Part shown: positions 1-7,648 of the stretch, piece by piece
Layout of the letters: each line of letters starts with the position of its first letter
Numbering within the stretch: the first letter of the stretch is position 1
Source: JAGOEX01 sp964630905
GTDB taxonomy: Bacteria; UBP6; UBA1177
NCBI GenBank assembly: GCA_964630905.1
Contig: CAZVWR010000032.1
Span: 1 to 36,487 of the forward strand
Direction: 5' to 3'
DNA: 36,487 nucleotides
The notes under the pieces: generated by a model
Told to the model about the DNA's origin: nothing
Database searches by the model: none
The model's input: only the letters and a program-made list of their open reading frames with translations
Program-made: the position numbers and the translations under genes

Positions 1-246
1 AATGTCCATTATCCGATTACACACCGAACACAGAAAATCCCAAAAAACCGTGGGGTTGGAACTGGAAACCGGGAGAGTGAAAAAATACCTGTGACAGATA
101 TGGATCTCCCCAAAGAAAAGCATAAGTTTTGTAATCAGTGCACATCCAGTCTTTAATACTTTTATCTGACTATTCTCTATAAAACTCTTTTCTTGTTAAA
201 AATCGTAAAAAAGCGATAATATTATGAACATTGCGGGAGGTTTGAA
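1..246. other. Window edge, no gene seen
   Basis: I see no credible coding region here. The last 60 bases hold the candidate promoter and ribosome binding site of the kinase gene that follows. Confidence 0.5.
193..220 (+). promoter_or_regulatory. Candidate sigma70 promoter of the hybrid kinase gene
   Basis: TTGTTA (193-198) and GATAAT (215-220) are separated by 16 bases, 26 bases upstream of the ATG. The fit is by eye only. Confidence 0.4.
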
Positions 247-2124
247 ATGGATGGTGACGCACGCAGAACAAGAGTTGATGCGATCCTGAAAGTTCTTTCC
301 GACAAGATATTCATCATTGATTCCAAAGGCCTTTTCCTTGATTTTCTCGCAAAGGGTAATGACGATCTTGCACTTCCAAGAGAGAAGATAGTGGGATCAT
401 CAATATTCGATATATTCCCTCCGGATGAAGCTGAAAGACATCTGAAAATATTTAAAGAGGTCATGAATGACGGAAATCTGAGAATGTTCGAATATTCTCT
501 CACCATGGATAAAACTGAACGGTATTATGAAGCGGAGATAACAAAGCTCAGCGACACCGAAGTCATCTCAATAATTCGTGAAATAACTCTGCGGGTGAAG
601 GCCGAAAAGGCACTGAAGGAGAGCGAGAGCAGGTTCAGAGAGCTTGCCGACATGCTTCCTGAAGTTGTTTTTGAAACAGATGTGTCAATGGTTGTGACAT
701 ATGTGAACAGAAAAGGGATAGAACTGTTCGGTTATCCTGATGATTACTATCCTCAAAACCTGAAATGCATAGATCTTATCACCCCTGAAGAAAGAGAGAC
801 CGGTGCACAGAACATCATCAGCAAAATGAAAGGAGATCATAATACACCTTCAGAATATACCGGTGTGAAAAAAGACGGCACGACTTTCCCCATACTTTTA
901 CATTCAGTTCCTTATTTTAAAGATGGAAAACCGGCAGGCATCAGAGGTATTGTCGTTGACATGAGCCAAATAAAAAAAGCGGAACAGGATCTGGCAAACG
1001 CAAGAAAACTTGAATCGCTCGGACTTCTGGCGGGTGGAATTGCCCATGATTTCAACAATCTGATAACAGGTCTTTTCGGTTCGGTAGACATAGCAAAGAA
1101 GGAAATAGAAAATGGGCATATTATAGAAGCCGGCGAAGTCCTTGAAAGATCACTTCCTTCATTTGAAAGGGCAAAAGACCTTGCAAATCAGCTTGTTACA
1201 TTTTCTAAGGGGGGAGAGCCTAAAAAAAAGAAAGGGGACCTTGTTAAAACTGTCACCGACACCGTCAGATTTGCTCTGACCGGTTCAGAAATTGTTCCTG
1301 AGTTCCATTCAGGAAAACAAATGTATACAGCAGAGTTTGACCCGTTCCAGATAGGGCAGGTTATTGAAAATATTATTATTAATGCAAAGCATGCGATGGC
1401 TGATAAAGGGGATCTCGAAATCAGGATTGATAATGTTTCGATGGATGGCAAAGCTACAGAGCTTCTTGCTCCCGGTGAATATGTCAGGATCTCGATAAAA
1501 GATTCCGGCACAGGGATCCCGGCAGAGCACAGAAACAATGTTTTTGACCCGTTCTTCACAACCAAAAAGGATGGCACCGGGCTTGGACTTGCAACTTCAT
1601 GGTCTATCATTAAAAGGCATGGAGGAACGATAGATTTTGATTCAGAAAAGGGGAGGGGGACAGTGTTCAGAATATATATCCCTTCCGCTGAATGTGAACT
1701 TGAAAGTGAATCTTCTTCAAAAGAGGGTTTTTCAGGTCGCGGAAGGATCCTCATAATGGATGATGAGTTCATAATAAGGGAAGTCGCGGGCAAAATGCTT
1801 AAAGATGCCGGATTTACAGTTGATAAGGCAGTGAACGGAGAAGAGGCGGTTGATATGTATAAAGAAGCTTTTAACAAAGGCATTCCTTATGATGTGATAA
1901 TTCTTGATCTTACAATTCCCGGCGGAATGGGTGGAAATGAAGCTCTTCAGAAAATAAAGGAATTTCACAAAGATGTTGCCGCAATATGCTCAAGCGGTTA
2001 TTCAGATGACGACATAATATCAAACCCTGAAAAATATGGATTTTCAGGATCTCTGCCCAAACCCTATCTGCGAGAAACATTTTCTGAAGTGATAAGAAAA
2101 GTTATGTCAGGGAATAAACCATAA
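247..2124 (+). CDS. PAS-containing hybrid sensor histidine kinase with C-terminal receiver
   Basis: This is a soluble two-component hybrid kinase of 625 residues; no membrane segment is visible. Domains in order: a PAS-like domain (about 10-120), a second PAS domain with its PAC tail (about 128-245), a HisKA region with GGIAHDFNN (phospho-acceptor His267), a HATPase domain with the N box around IENIIINAKHAM, the G1 box DSGTGIP, the F box FDPFF and the G2 box GTGLGLA, and a CheY-like receiver (about 500-622). The receiver keeps acidic Asp505/Asp506, the acceptor Asp554 and Lys605. The HDFNN form of the H box is typical of kinases with an attached receiver. The start is supported by GGGAGG six bases upstream of ATG. 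The signal sensed and any output partner are unknown, because no separate response regulator is adjacent. The 3' end overlaps the convergent downstream gene by 18 bases. Confidence 0.9.
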   Translation: MDGDARRTRVDAILKVLSDKIFIIDSKGLFLDFLAKGNDDLALPREKIVGSSIFDIFPPDEAERHLKIFKEVMNDGNLRMFEYSLTMDKTERYYEAEITKLSDTEVISIIREITLRVKAEKALKESESRFRELADMLPEVVFETDVSMVVTYVNRKGIELFGYPDDYYPQNLKCIDLITPEERETGAQNIISKMKGDHNTPSEYTGVKKDGTTFPILLHSVPYFKDGKPAGIRGIVVDMSQIKKAEQDLANARKLESLGLLAGGIAHDFNNLITGLFGSVDIAKKEIENGHIIEAGEVLERSLPSFERAKDLANQLVTFSKGGEPKKKKGDLVKTVTDTVRFALTGSEIVPEFHSGKQMYTAEFDPFQIGQVIENIIINAKHAMADKGDLEIRIDNVSMDGKATELLAPGEYVRISIKDSGTGIPAEHRNNVFDPFFTTKKDGTGLGLATSWSIIKRHGGTIDFDSEKGRGTVFRIYIPSAECELESESSSKEGFSGRGRILIMDDEFIIREVAGKMLKDAGFTVDKAVNGEEAVDMYKEAFNKGIPYDVIILDLTIPGGMGGNEALQKIKEFHKDVAAICSSGYSDDDIISNPEKYGFSGSLPKPYLRETFSEVIRKVMSGNKP

Positions 2125-3381
2125 AGGTGAAGCGACAAGGAACTGTCCGTCACTCTGAACCGCTTTTGCGACAATGTGTGTCGCCATTGATATTTCAAGA
2201 TCAAATTCAAGTTTGCATGCCGGCTGGGTGCCGCAGTTCTTTGAATTGACAATGTTTTTAAACGGATCAAATATCTCAATCTTTTCAAACCCTTCCCCAT
2301 CAGGGTCACTTACTTCAACAGATATTTTTATTTTATTTACACCCTGAATCTGTGAACCCATCCAGCAGATGTCGCCTGCCATCATTCTGATCGTTGCATT
2401 CTTATCGCTGGTTGCAAATGTTCTTCTTTTTAAAAAAGCATCTTTCAGTGCTTCCTGGCTTAGTTCTGTGAGGTGAAGCCCGGTTCTGTTGTCATTTGCC
2501 GTGCCCCAGTTTGCACTGTGGTTGTCCTGATTGTAAGTAGGTGAAAGATACCAGCCGTTTGAAAGAGCCGGGAAAAACAGGTTCCAGACATCTCCGGCAC
2601 CGTTAAATTCATAAAGAGCGATTTTGCTGAAAACTTCAGGGTGAGTTTCCCATTCGTTAAAAGTCTGGGTTTCTTCATCTCCCGGATGGTTGAACTGTGC
2701 TACACATTCAATGCAGTTTTGCAGTGTTGTGTAGTAATCTCTGAAATCGAGCTGTACCATAGGGAAAAGTTTTTCGGTAAAAAATACATTGCTGTGTCCG
2801 GTGCTGATATTGAGACCTGTTTCAACGCTGACTTTAAATCCGCTTCCGTATTCAAACCCGCATATTGCAAGAAAGTTTTCATCACTAATTGTTTCAGCAG
2901 TATCTATACAATCCGGAAAGTCATCATCCGCCATTCCGTAAAGAGTGTATAACTGTTCAAGATGGTCTGTCACCGCAAGCGAATCAAGGCCAGCTTCATC
3001 TCTAGCCATTATGAAGGCCTGTTCAGGGTTGCCCTCTCCGTCAGAGTTGCCGGTATGGCTGTGAAAGTTGCCGAAAAAAACTTTATATTCGCCCTGAAGA
3101 CATCCGACAGGAGGCCACACAACATTATCTTCATCAGGAATCTCTTCAAAATCTGTCATCTCTTCATCGTCTTCGTTTTCTTCAGTCATGATATCCGCTG
3201 TTTCATCGGATGTTTCATCAACCTCCGTTAAAACTTCCGACTCCGTTAAAACTTCGTCGGATGAATCGTCGGATAAATCATAGTCAACCTGTACATTTTC
3301 ATCAGCTGTTTTTTTTGATCCGCTTTCGCAACTAAACAGAAAGCTAACTGAAACTAAAGCAGAAATTAACACAATTTTCAT
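2107..3381 (-). CDS. Secreted lipoprotein with PHP-type metallophosphoesterase domain
   Basis: The 424-residue product starts with a lipoprotein signal peptide (MKIVLISALV, lipobox ending at Cys18). A very acidic Asp/Glu-rich linker follows to about residue 88, then a PHP-fold domain. Metal-binding features seen are H107-x-H109 in NFHSHTGNSDGEG, the VTDH motif, CGFEYG, GHSN and QFNHPGD, which fit the CehA/McbA-like branch of PHP phosphoesterases. The substrate is unknown. The acidic linker probably spaces the enzyme away from the membrane. A start nine codons further upstream is possible, but GAGGG lies just before the ATG at 3381 and the signal peptide begins there. The gene has its own promoter and converges with the kinase gene, sharing 18 bases. 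Confidence 0.8.
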   Translation of the reverse strand: MKIVLISALVSVSFLFSCESGSKKTADENVQVDYDLSDDSSDEVLTESEVLTEVDETSDETADIMTEENEDDEEMTDFEEIPDEDNVVWPPVGCLQGEYKVFFGNFHSHTGNSDGEGNPEQAFIMARDEAGLDSLAVTDHLEQLYTLYGMADDDFPDCIDTAETISDENFLAICGFEYGSGFKVSVETGLNISTGHSNVFFTEKLFPMVQLDFRDYYTTLQNCIECVAQFNHPGDEETQTFNEWETHPEVFSKIALYEFNGAGDVWNLFFPALSNGWYLSPTYNQDNHSANWGTANDNRTGLHLTELSQEALKDAFLKRRTFATSDKNATIRMMAGDICWMGSQIQGVNKIKISVEVSDPDGEGFEKIEIFDPFKNIVNSKNCGTQPACKLEFDLEISMATHIVAKAVQSDGQFLVASPLWFIP

Positions 3382-3416
3382 AATAACCCTCAGAAAAAAT
3401 CTCAACACACGCTGTT

Positions 3417-3445
3417 ATTGTATTAAAATCATTCCTGAAAGTCAA
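3417..3445 (-). promoter_or_regulatory. Sigma70 promoter of the PHP lipoprotein gene
   Basis: Read on the minus strand, TTGACT (3445-3440) and TACAAT (3422-3417) are 17 bases apart, about 35 bases from the start codon. Confidence 0.55.
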
Positions 3446-3496
3446 AAAGGGATCGGGTTTCAGAACGAACCTAGATCTATCAATATGAATCAGTGC

Positions 3497-3511
3497 CGAC
3501 AACAGTAGTCG
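3497..3511. promoter_or_regulatory. Degenerate copy of the WYL operator palindrome
   Basis: CGAC and GTCG half-sites are separated by 7 bases, the same overall 15-base length as the better palindrome at 4569-4583. It lies beside direct repeat copy 1, downstream of the regulator gene. Confidence 0.3.
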
Positions 3512-3554
3512 CATTGGTTGAGTAAAATAAAATTAGACCTCGAAAGAAAAGAGG
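3508..3554. repeat. 47-bp direct repeat, copy 1 (downstream of WYL regulator)
   Basis: This stretch, beginning GTCGCATTGG and ending AAAGAGG, is identical to 4580-4626. It ends 9 bases short of the regulator stop codon. The two copies bracket the regulator gene together with its promoter. Confidence 0.9.
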
Positions 3555-3563
3555 GTGTTTCTT

Positions 3564-4520
3564 TTATTCCCCAAATCTTTTCACAGTTTCTTTCATTCTT
3601 TCAAGCCACTGATTTCTGAAATCATCAGGGCTTACTGCTTCGGCGTGCGGTGAAAATCCAAGGATGTGATAGGTTATTTCTGTATAATCGCTGACGGGTA
3701 TTGTGAGTTCAACGCACTGTTTTCCCTGATGTTTCTTTTCAACTATCTTCTGTTTTATGTGCCATTTCCTGTTTTTCACAAGGTTGATGACAGGTTCATA
3801 GAATCTGACGACTGTGTTCACTATTTCCCCTGTATGCTTGAATATGCCGTATCCATCATTGAGACATTTCTGAAGCAGATTTTCATCAATTTCCTTTTCA
3901 AACGGTTCCGGTTGAGAAAATTCTCCGATTATTTTTGAAATTCGTGAAACATAAAATGTTCTAAGCTCTTTTGATTCTCTGCACCATGCAAGAACATACC
4001 ATTTTCCGCCATAATTCAGCAAATGCCACGGCTCCACTGTCCTTTTTGAATCAACGCCGTAAGCATTGGAATAATCAATATCAAGTGCTGTTTTTGTCTG
4101 CATTGACTCAATTATCCGGGTTATGATTCCGGCATTGAACGGCTCCGTGTCACTCATTTCATAACTTATCCTTTTCATCACTTCTGAATAATCCTTGAGA
4201 TATATGTTTTCGATCTCACTTAGCAGTTTTTTGGAAACAACCGGCAGAAGATCAAGATTTTCAGCGATCTTTGAAGCAAAAAGATAGAAAAGAAGCGTTT
4301 TTTTATCCGCATAATCAAAAATATTCCACGGTTTTTTATAAATGTATCCTGCCGCTTCAGCAGAATATTCAACAGGAGCTCCCATCATTTTCATTTCACG
4401 GATATCCCGCTGTACCTGCCTGTTTGTGATCTCAAATTTTTCCACTATTTTTTCAGTTGAAACCTTCCCGAAACGGTTTATCTCATCGTGAATGAAAAAT
4501 ATCCTGTAAATGCTTGACAT
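3564..4520 (-). CDS. HTH-WYL domain transcriptional regulator
   Basis: The 318-residue protein has an N-terminal winged HTH of the DeoR/HTH_11 type (about 1-62; the recognition region includes TNRQVQRDIREM). A WYL domain follows (about 140-215), with EPWHLLNYGGKWYVLAW and FYVSRISKI, and then a C-terminal extension. WYL proteins of this build, such as BrxR and CapW, often repress phage-defence operons and respond to nucleic-acid ligands. Here the gene is divergent from a four-gene nuclease operon, so control of that operon is the likely job (inference). AAGGAGG sits 5 bases before the ATG. The promoter -35 overlaps a palindrome, which suggests autorepression. The gene is bracketed by an exact 47-bp direct repeat. 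Confidence 0.85.
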   Translation of the reverse strand: MSSIYRIFFIHDEINRFGKVSTEKIVEKFEITNRQVQRDIREMKMMGAPVEYSAEAAGYIYKKPWNIFDYADKKTLLFYLFASKIAENLDLLPVVSKKLLSEIENIYLKDYSEVMKRISYEMSDTEPFNAGIITRIIESMQTKTALDIDYSNAYGVDSKRTVEPWHLLNYGGKWYVLAWCRESKELRTFYVSRISKIIGEFSQPEPFEKEIDENLLQKCLNDGYGIFKHTGEIVNTVVRFYEPVINLVKNRKWHIKQKIVEKKHQGKQCVELTIPVSDYTEITYHILGFSPHAEAVSPDDFRNQWLERMKETVKRFGE

Positions 4521-4546
4521 GAGAACCTCCTTAAAAAAGTTAAGGC

Positions 4547-4574
4547 ATCATACCACATTTTTTTAATACGACAA
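4547..4574 (-). promoter_or_regulatory. Promoter of the WYL regulator gene
   Basis: On the minus strand TTGTCG (4574-4569) and TATGAT (4552-4547) are 16 bases apart, 26 bases upstream of the start codon. Confidence 0.5.
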
Positions 4575-4583
4575 CCAGTGTCG
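4569..4583. promoter_or_regulatory. Candidate operator palindrome between the regulator and the nuclease operon
   Basis: CGACA and TGTCG arms are exact reverse complements around a 5-base spacer. The left arm covers the regulator -35 element, and the site sits in the divergent control region. The position fits an autoregulatory WYL operator; binding is inferred. Confidence 0.5.
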
Positions 4584-4626
4584 CATTGGTTGAGTAAAAT
4601 AAAATTAGACCTCGAAAGAAAAGAGG
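4580..4626. repeat. 47-bp direct repeat, copy 2 (upstream of nuclease operon)
   Basis: Identical to 3508-3554. It forms part of the leader of the nuclease operon and touches the operator palindrome. Recombination between the copies would remove 1072 bp containing the whole regulator gene. Confidence 0.9.
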
Positions 4627-4655
4627 TTGTTGTTCATCAATTTGTGGAGGAAATC

Positions 4656-5048
4656 ATGGAAAAGATTAATGTTTTTGGTAGAAATTTAAAGCAGTTCGCT
4701 ATTCTTGACAATGCGGAAGGGAACATCAACACTATCTGGCAGGATGAAAGAACCGGCGAATTTTTTATGGAATCAATGCTTGAAAAATGCAGCGGATATG
4801 TTTATTTCAAAGCATCAAAAGAAAACATGCTAAAATTCATTGAGCAGGGAATCACACTTGAAGAACTATATGCAAAAGGATCAAACGATGAGATTTTTGT
4901 AAATGTTTTCAAAAATCACAATAGTGAAAAACCTCAAAATACAAAAAACTTAGAAATAAACTTTCATTGTGGCGGAAAATATAGAATGATCGGAATGTAT
5001 GACGAAAAGATTGAAGAAATCAAAAGGAAGTTGATGAAGCTTAGGTAA
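4656..5048 (+). CDS. Small protein of unknown function, first gene of nuclease operon
   Basis: I do not recognise the family. The 130-residue product has no signal peptide or membrane segment. It contains an aromatic/acidic N-terminal half (IWQDERTGEFFMES), a HCGGKYRMIGMYD segment and a Lys-rich helical tail. TGGAGG five bases upstream decides for the ATG at 4656. An in-frame GTG at 4578 would place the N-terminus inside the 47-bp direct repeat and has no ribosome binding site. The stop is 13 bases before the endonuclease gene, so the two are probably co-transcribed. A role as accessory, inhibitor or sensor subunit of the nuclease system is guesswork from position only. Confidence 0.7.
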   Translation: MEKINVFGRNLKQFAILDNAEGNINTIWQDERTGEFFMESMLEKCSGYVYFKASKENMLKFIEQGITLEELYAKGSNDEIFVNVFKNHNSEKPQNTKNLEINFHCGGKYRMIGMYDEKIEEIKRKLMKLR

Positions 5049-5061
5049 GGAGAAAAAGACA

Positions 5062-6006
5062 ATGAAAATTGAAAAGATCAGTGCAGAAAATGTTTTATTC
5101 ATTAAACTGGGTCGAGGTGGTGATTTTGAAGAAAAATGCATAGAAGAAAAAACTTTAAAGCTCGGATATTCCGAAGTTGATCACGAACTTTGCAAAAAAG
5201 GAGACTGGAAAAAAGTACAAAAAATCTTTTTAGAAAAAAAATGCAGTTTGTCTGTTGCTACAAACCACATGAATCAAATAAAACAGTTTTATACTGCCGA
5301 TGAAAAAACTCTTTGGATCACTTTTCATGCAAATAATCTGTGGTGGTGTTTTTCAAAACCAGAAATCACGATATGTTCAGATGGCACCAAAACCCGCCCG
5401 GTTATAGGTGAGTGGTATAATAAAGATATTAATGGCAAGCCCTTGTCTTTTGACAGGTTAAGTGGAAAACTGCTTAAAACACAAGGATATAGAGGCACAA
5501 TCTGTAAAGTTGAAGCAAAAGACTATTTAATTAACAAGATTAATGGAACTCCGAGTAAAAAACTTGAAGGAGCTATGGGTTCAATTTCAGATCTTGAAAA
5601 AACATTGAAAGATTTAATTGGTGAATTGTCATGGCAGGATTTTGAGATTCTTATTGATCTTATTTTTAGAAACGGAGGATGGCAAAGAAGCAGCACGCTC
5701 GGAGATCAGTTAAAGACAATTGATCTTGATCTGATGGCATCATTAACAGGAGATAAAATTGCTGTTCAGGTTAAGTCAAGTTCAACAAAAAAGGAATTCG
5801 AACAATATATTAAAAAATTTAAAGAGTTTGAAGGTTATCGCCATTTCTACTATTTTGTTCATCAGCCAGAAAATGATTTGCGCAATTATACAGAAATACC
5901 AGAAATAAAAGATGATGTTACAGTTCACCTTGTTTTCGAGGAGAAAATTTCAAAAATGGTAATTTCATCTGGACTTATAGACTGGATAATAAATAAGTCT
6001 GCATGA
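5062..6006 (+). CDS. Mrr-like PD-(D/E)XK restriction endonuclease with N-terminal sensor-like domain
   Basis: The C-terminal half (about 180-300) looks like an Mrr_cat/restriction endonuclease fold. A helix contains Glu195 (WQDFEILIDLIF), the active-site Asp is Asp221 or Asp223 (TIDLDLMA), and Gln236-Val-Lys238 (AVQVKSSS) replaces the usual ExK, as in many Mrr proteins. The first 165 residues form a separate domain that opens with FIKLGRGGDFEEKCIEE, includes an aromatic LWWCF segment and ends with a conserved-looking TQGYRGTICKV stretch. By analogy with type IV enzymes it could recognise modified DNA, but that is inference. AAGGAG precedes the ATG. The downstream glycosylase-fold gene follows after 79 bases, which may hold extra control. 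Confidence 0.75.
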   Translation: MKIEKISAENVLFIKLGRGGDFEEKCIEEKTLKLGYSEVDHELCKKGDWKKVQKIFLEKKCSLSVATNHMNQIKQFYTADEKTLWITFHANNLWWCFSKPEITICSDGTKTRPVIGEWYNKDINGKPLSFDRLSGKLLKTQGYRGTICKVEAKDYLINKINGTPSKKLEGAMGSISDLEKTLKDLIGELSWQDFEILIDLIFRNGGWQRSSTLGDQLKTIDLDLMASLTGDKIAVQVKSSSTKKEFEQYIKKFKEFEGYRHFYYFVHQPENDLRNYTEIPEIKDDVTVHLVFEEKISKMVISSGLIDWIINKSA

Positions 6007-6085
6007 ACTTATCATTCACATGAAATAAAAAACGGGATTGTTGATGTATTTAAGCACAAGCAAATAAATTTGGAGGAGAAAGATC

Positions 6086-6910
6086 GTGAAAGATTGTGAT
6101 AAAGCAAGGGCAAAAAAGATAACTGATGCAGCTTACGAATATTTAAAAAGAATAACACAACATATTGATAATAAAGAAGAGAAGATTGAAAGACATCTTA
6201 AAGTGCCTGAAAAACCGCATGAAATGAAAAATGTTTTTAAAAGAATGATTATATCTTCTGCAAATAGACAGATGGGAAGAAATGTAATTCTGACAAGAAC
6301 TGAAAAAGATGGTAATGAAATCGGAGTCTTAAAAGATGTTCTTTTTGATTTTGATCACAAAAAGGTTTTAGAACATTACAGGTTTAAAGAAAAATCTCTC
6401 TTGTCTGATGCGATAAAGGAGTTGATAAAAGCTGAAAAAATAAAAGAAGAAACAAAGGTACGGGTAAATGATAATAGTTTATGGCCAAAATTTTGCAACT
6501 CAATATTAAGTTCAGCAAAGTTCCTTTCAAAATTTAAAGATATTGATGACCTAATAGATTGGATGAACTTTTTCAACAAAGATTCTCGCAGCAGAGTCGC
6601 ACTGCCAATGATAATTTCAAAAGAAGTTGAAGGATTTGGATTTGCTCTTGCTTGTGATTTCTTAAAAGAGATCGGATATGAAGGTTTTGGAAAGCCGGAT
6701 GTCCACATTAAAGAGGTATTTTACGGGTTGAAGCTTTCTGATTCCAAAGAAGATTATTTCGTTTTTAATGATCTTGTAGAGTTCGCAAACTTGGCAGACA
6801 AATCCCCCTTTTACATTGACAAACTCTTCTGGCTTTGCTCGACTGGAAATTTCCACTATGATAAAATAGAAGTGAAAACAAATAGAAGCGATTTTATAAA
6901 ATTTTTATAA
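6086..6910 (+). CDS. HhH-GPD superfamily (DNA glycosylase-fold) protein
   Basis: The key region is about 190-212. A helix-hairpin-helix reads EVEGFGFALACDFLKEIGY and is followed by GFGKPDVHI with Asp205, which matches the hairpin and catalytic Asp of HhH-GPD base-excision glycosylases. The position that holds the Schiff-base Lys in endonuclease III is a small residue here, so a monofunctional glycosylase or a DNA-binding-only protein is more likely than a lyase. No Fe-S cysteine cluster is visible. The N-terminal 90 residues are charged and helical. The start is GTG, supported by GGAGGAG seven bases upstream. The gene ends 11 bases before the next nuclease gene. Its place between two PD-(D/E)XK genes suggests action on base-modified DNA (inference). 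Confidence 0.65.
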   Translation: MKDCDKARAKKITDAAYEYLKRITQHIDNKEEKIERHLKVPEKPHEMKNVFKRMIISSANRQMGRNVILTRTEKDGNEIGVLKDVLFDFDHKKVLEHYRFKEKSLLSDAIKELIKAEKIKEETKVRVNDNSLWPKFCNSILSSAKFLSKFKDIDDLIDWMNFFNKDSRSRVALPMIISKEVEGFGFALACDFLKEIGYEGFGKPDVHIKEVFYGLKLSDSKEDYFVFNDLVEFANLADKSPFYIDKLFWLCSTGNFHYDKIEVKTNRSDFIKFL

Positions 6911-6921
6911 AAGGAAAATCT

Positions 6922-7335
6922 ATGACAAAAAACAATCAGATTACCGGCAACATCGGTCTTTACTATGTTTGCTATGTTCTTTCAAAAAAAGGGTTTAACG
7001 CTATTCCAACGGCTAGAAATGCTAAAGGTGTTGATATAATAGTTTACAATGAGGACTGTTCAAAGATGGTTGGAGTTCAAGTAAAGACCTTAAGCAAAAA
7101 AAATCCTGTTCCTTTGGGTTCAAGCAAAAAACAGCCTAAAAAAGTTATATGGGTGATAGTCAATGAAGTGCGTGCCGAAAAACACAACACTTACATTATG
7201 ACTTCCGAAGAAATTGAAGAAAAGACCGTAGCAAAAGTAAAAAATGGGAAAACATCATGCTGGCTTCAACCAAAAGATTATTGTAAAAATGAATATAGTG
7301 AAAAATGGGATAAAATAATTAACAAATTGAAATAA
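6922..7335 (+). CDS. Small PD-(D/E)XK nuclease-like protein
   Basis: This 137-residue single-domain protein opens with TGNIGLYYVCYVLSKKGF. It then has RNAKGVDIIVYN with Asp38 and VGVQVKT with Gln53-Val-Lys55, the D-(x)n-QxK arrangement of Vsr/Mrr-type nuclease folds. The acidic residue normally found in the first helix is not evident, so activity is uncertain; it could be a non-catalytic partner. It is the last gene of the four-gene run. AAAGGAA precedes the ATG, and the spacing to the glycosylase-fold gene is 11 bases. Similar small proteins are usually labelled hypothetical or are misnamed in annotations, which I recall from general knowledge and have not checked here. Confidence 0.65.
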   Translation: MTKNNQITGNIGLYYVCYVLSKKGFNAIPTARNAKGVDIIVYNEDCSKMVGVQVKTLSKKNPVPLGSSKKQPKKVIWVIVNEVRAEKHNTYIMTSEEIEEKTVAKVKNGKTSCWLQPKDYCKNEYSEKWDKIINKLK

Positions 7336-7396
7336 CTGTTGAATTATCCCGTTTTTCATATAGGTTATGGTGATTTTTAAGGAGAAGGTTTATAAA

Positions 7397-7444
7397 ATGC
7401 TTAAATATTTCTACAAACTTGGTCCGGTAGAGTGGATTCCATAA
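7397..7444 (+). CDS. 15-codon mini-ORF with good ribosome binding site
   Basis: AAGGAGAAGG lies about 8 bases before ATG; the peptide MLKYFYKLGPVEWIP then stops. It is too short to assign. It could be the decayed start of a deleted gene, since the next 30 bases resemble the end of an ATPase gene, or a small leader peptide. Confidence that it is translated is low. Confidence 0.2.
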   Translation: MLKYFYKLGPVEWIP

Positions 7445-7472
7445 AACCCTTCGAACCCTTTTCAGCCCATTT

Positions 7473-7496
7473 CTGTAAAACCCGTTTGACACTTTG
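7473..7496. repeat. 24-bp direct repeat, copy 1
   Basis: Identical to 8921-8944, and the similarity continues a few bases upstream with mismatches. The frame AGC CCA TTT CTG TAA here parallels the last codons AAC CCA CTC CTG TAA of the downstream ATPase gene, so it may be the relic 3' end of a lost paralogue. Confidence 0.85.
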
Positions 7497-7507
7497 TGCT
7501 TAGAGCT

Positions 7508-7605
7508 TTTCATTATACTGAAAAATCTACACCAAAACTCTTCATGGATTTCATTATACTGAAAGATGTGGCATAAAACTTGACAAAGATTTCAGTATAG
7601 TGAAA
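7508..7605. promoter_or_regulatory. Three operator-like sites at 41-bp intervals
   Basis: Near-palindromic 16-mers TTTCATTATACTGAAA (7508-7523 and 7549-7564) and TTTCAGTATAGTGAAA (7590-7605) repeat with exact 41-bp period, close to four helical turns. They end 43 bases before the ATPase start. A TTGACA lies at 7580-7585 between sites two and three. They look like cooperative repressor or activator sites for the ATPase gene. Confidence 0.6.
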
Positions 7606-7648
7606 GATGTAAGTGGTTTTGTCTGAAGTTTTTACGGAGGTGTCTGAT

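Noticed and set aside
2641..2952. Plus-strand 103-codon frame opposite the PHP lipoprotein gene
   Set aside because: It is a shadow of a well-supported minus-strand gene, with no ribosome binding site or family features.
4578..4655. GTG start giving the first nuclease-operon protein 26 extra residues
   Set aside because: It has no ribosome binding site, and the added codons are the 47-bp direct repeat, which is not coding in its other copy.
7486..7519. TTGACA in direct repeat copy 1 with TATACT downstream as a promoter for the ATPase gene
   Set aside because: The spacing is 22 bases, too long for a sigma70 promoter, and the TATACT is part of the first operator-like site.
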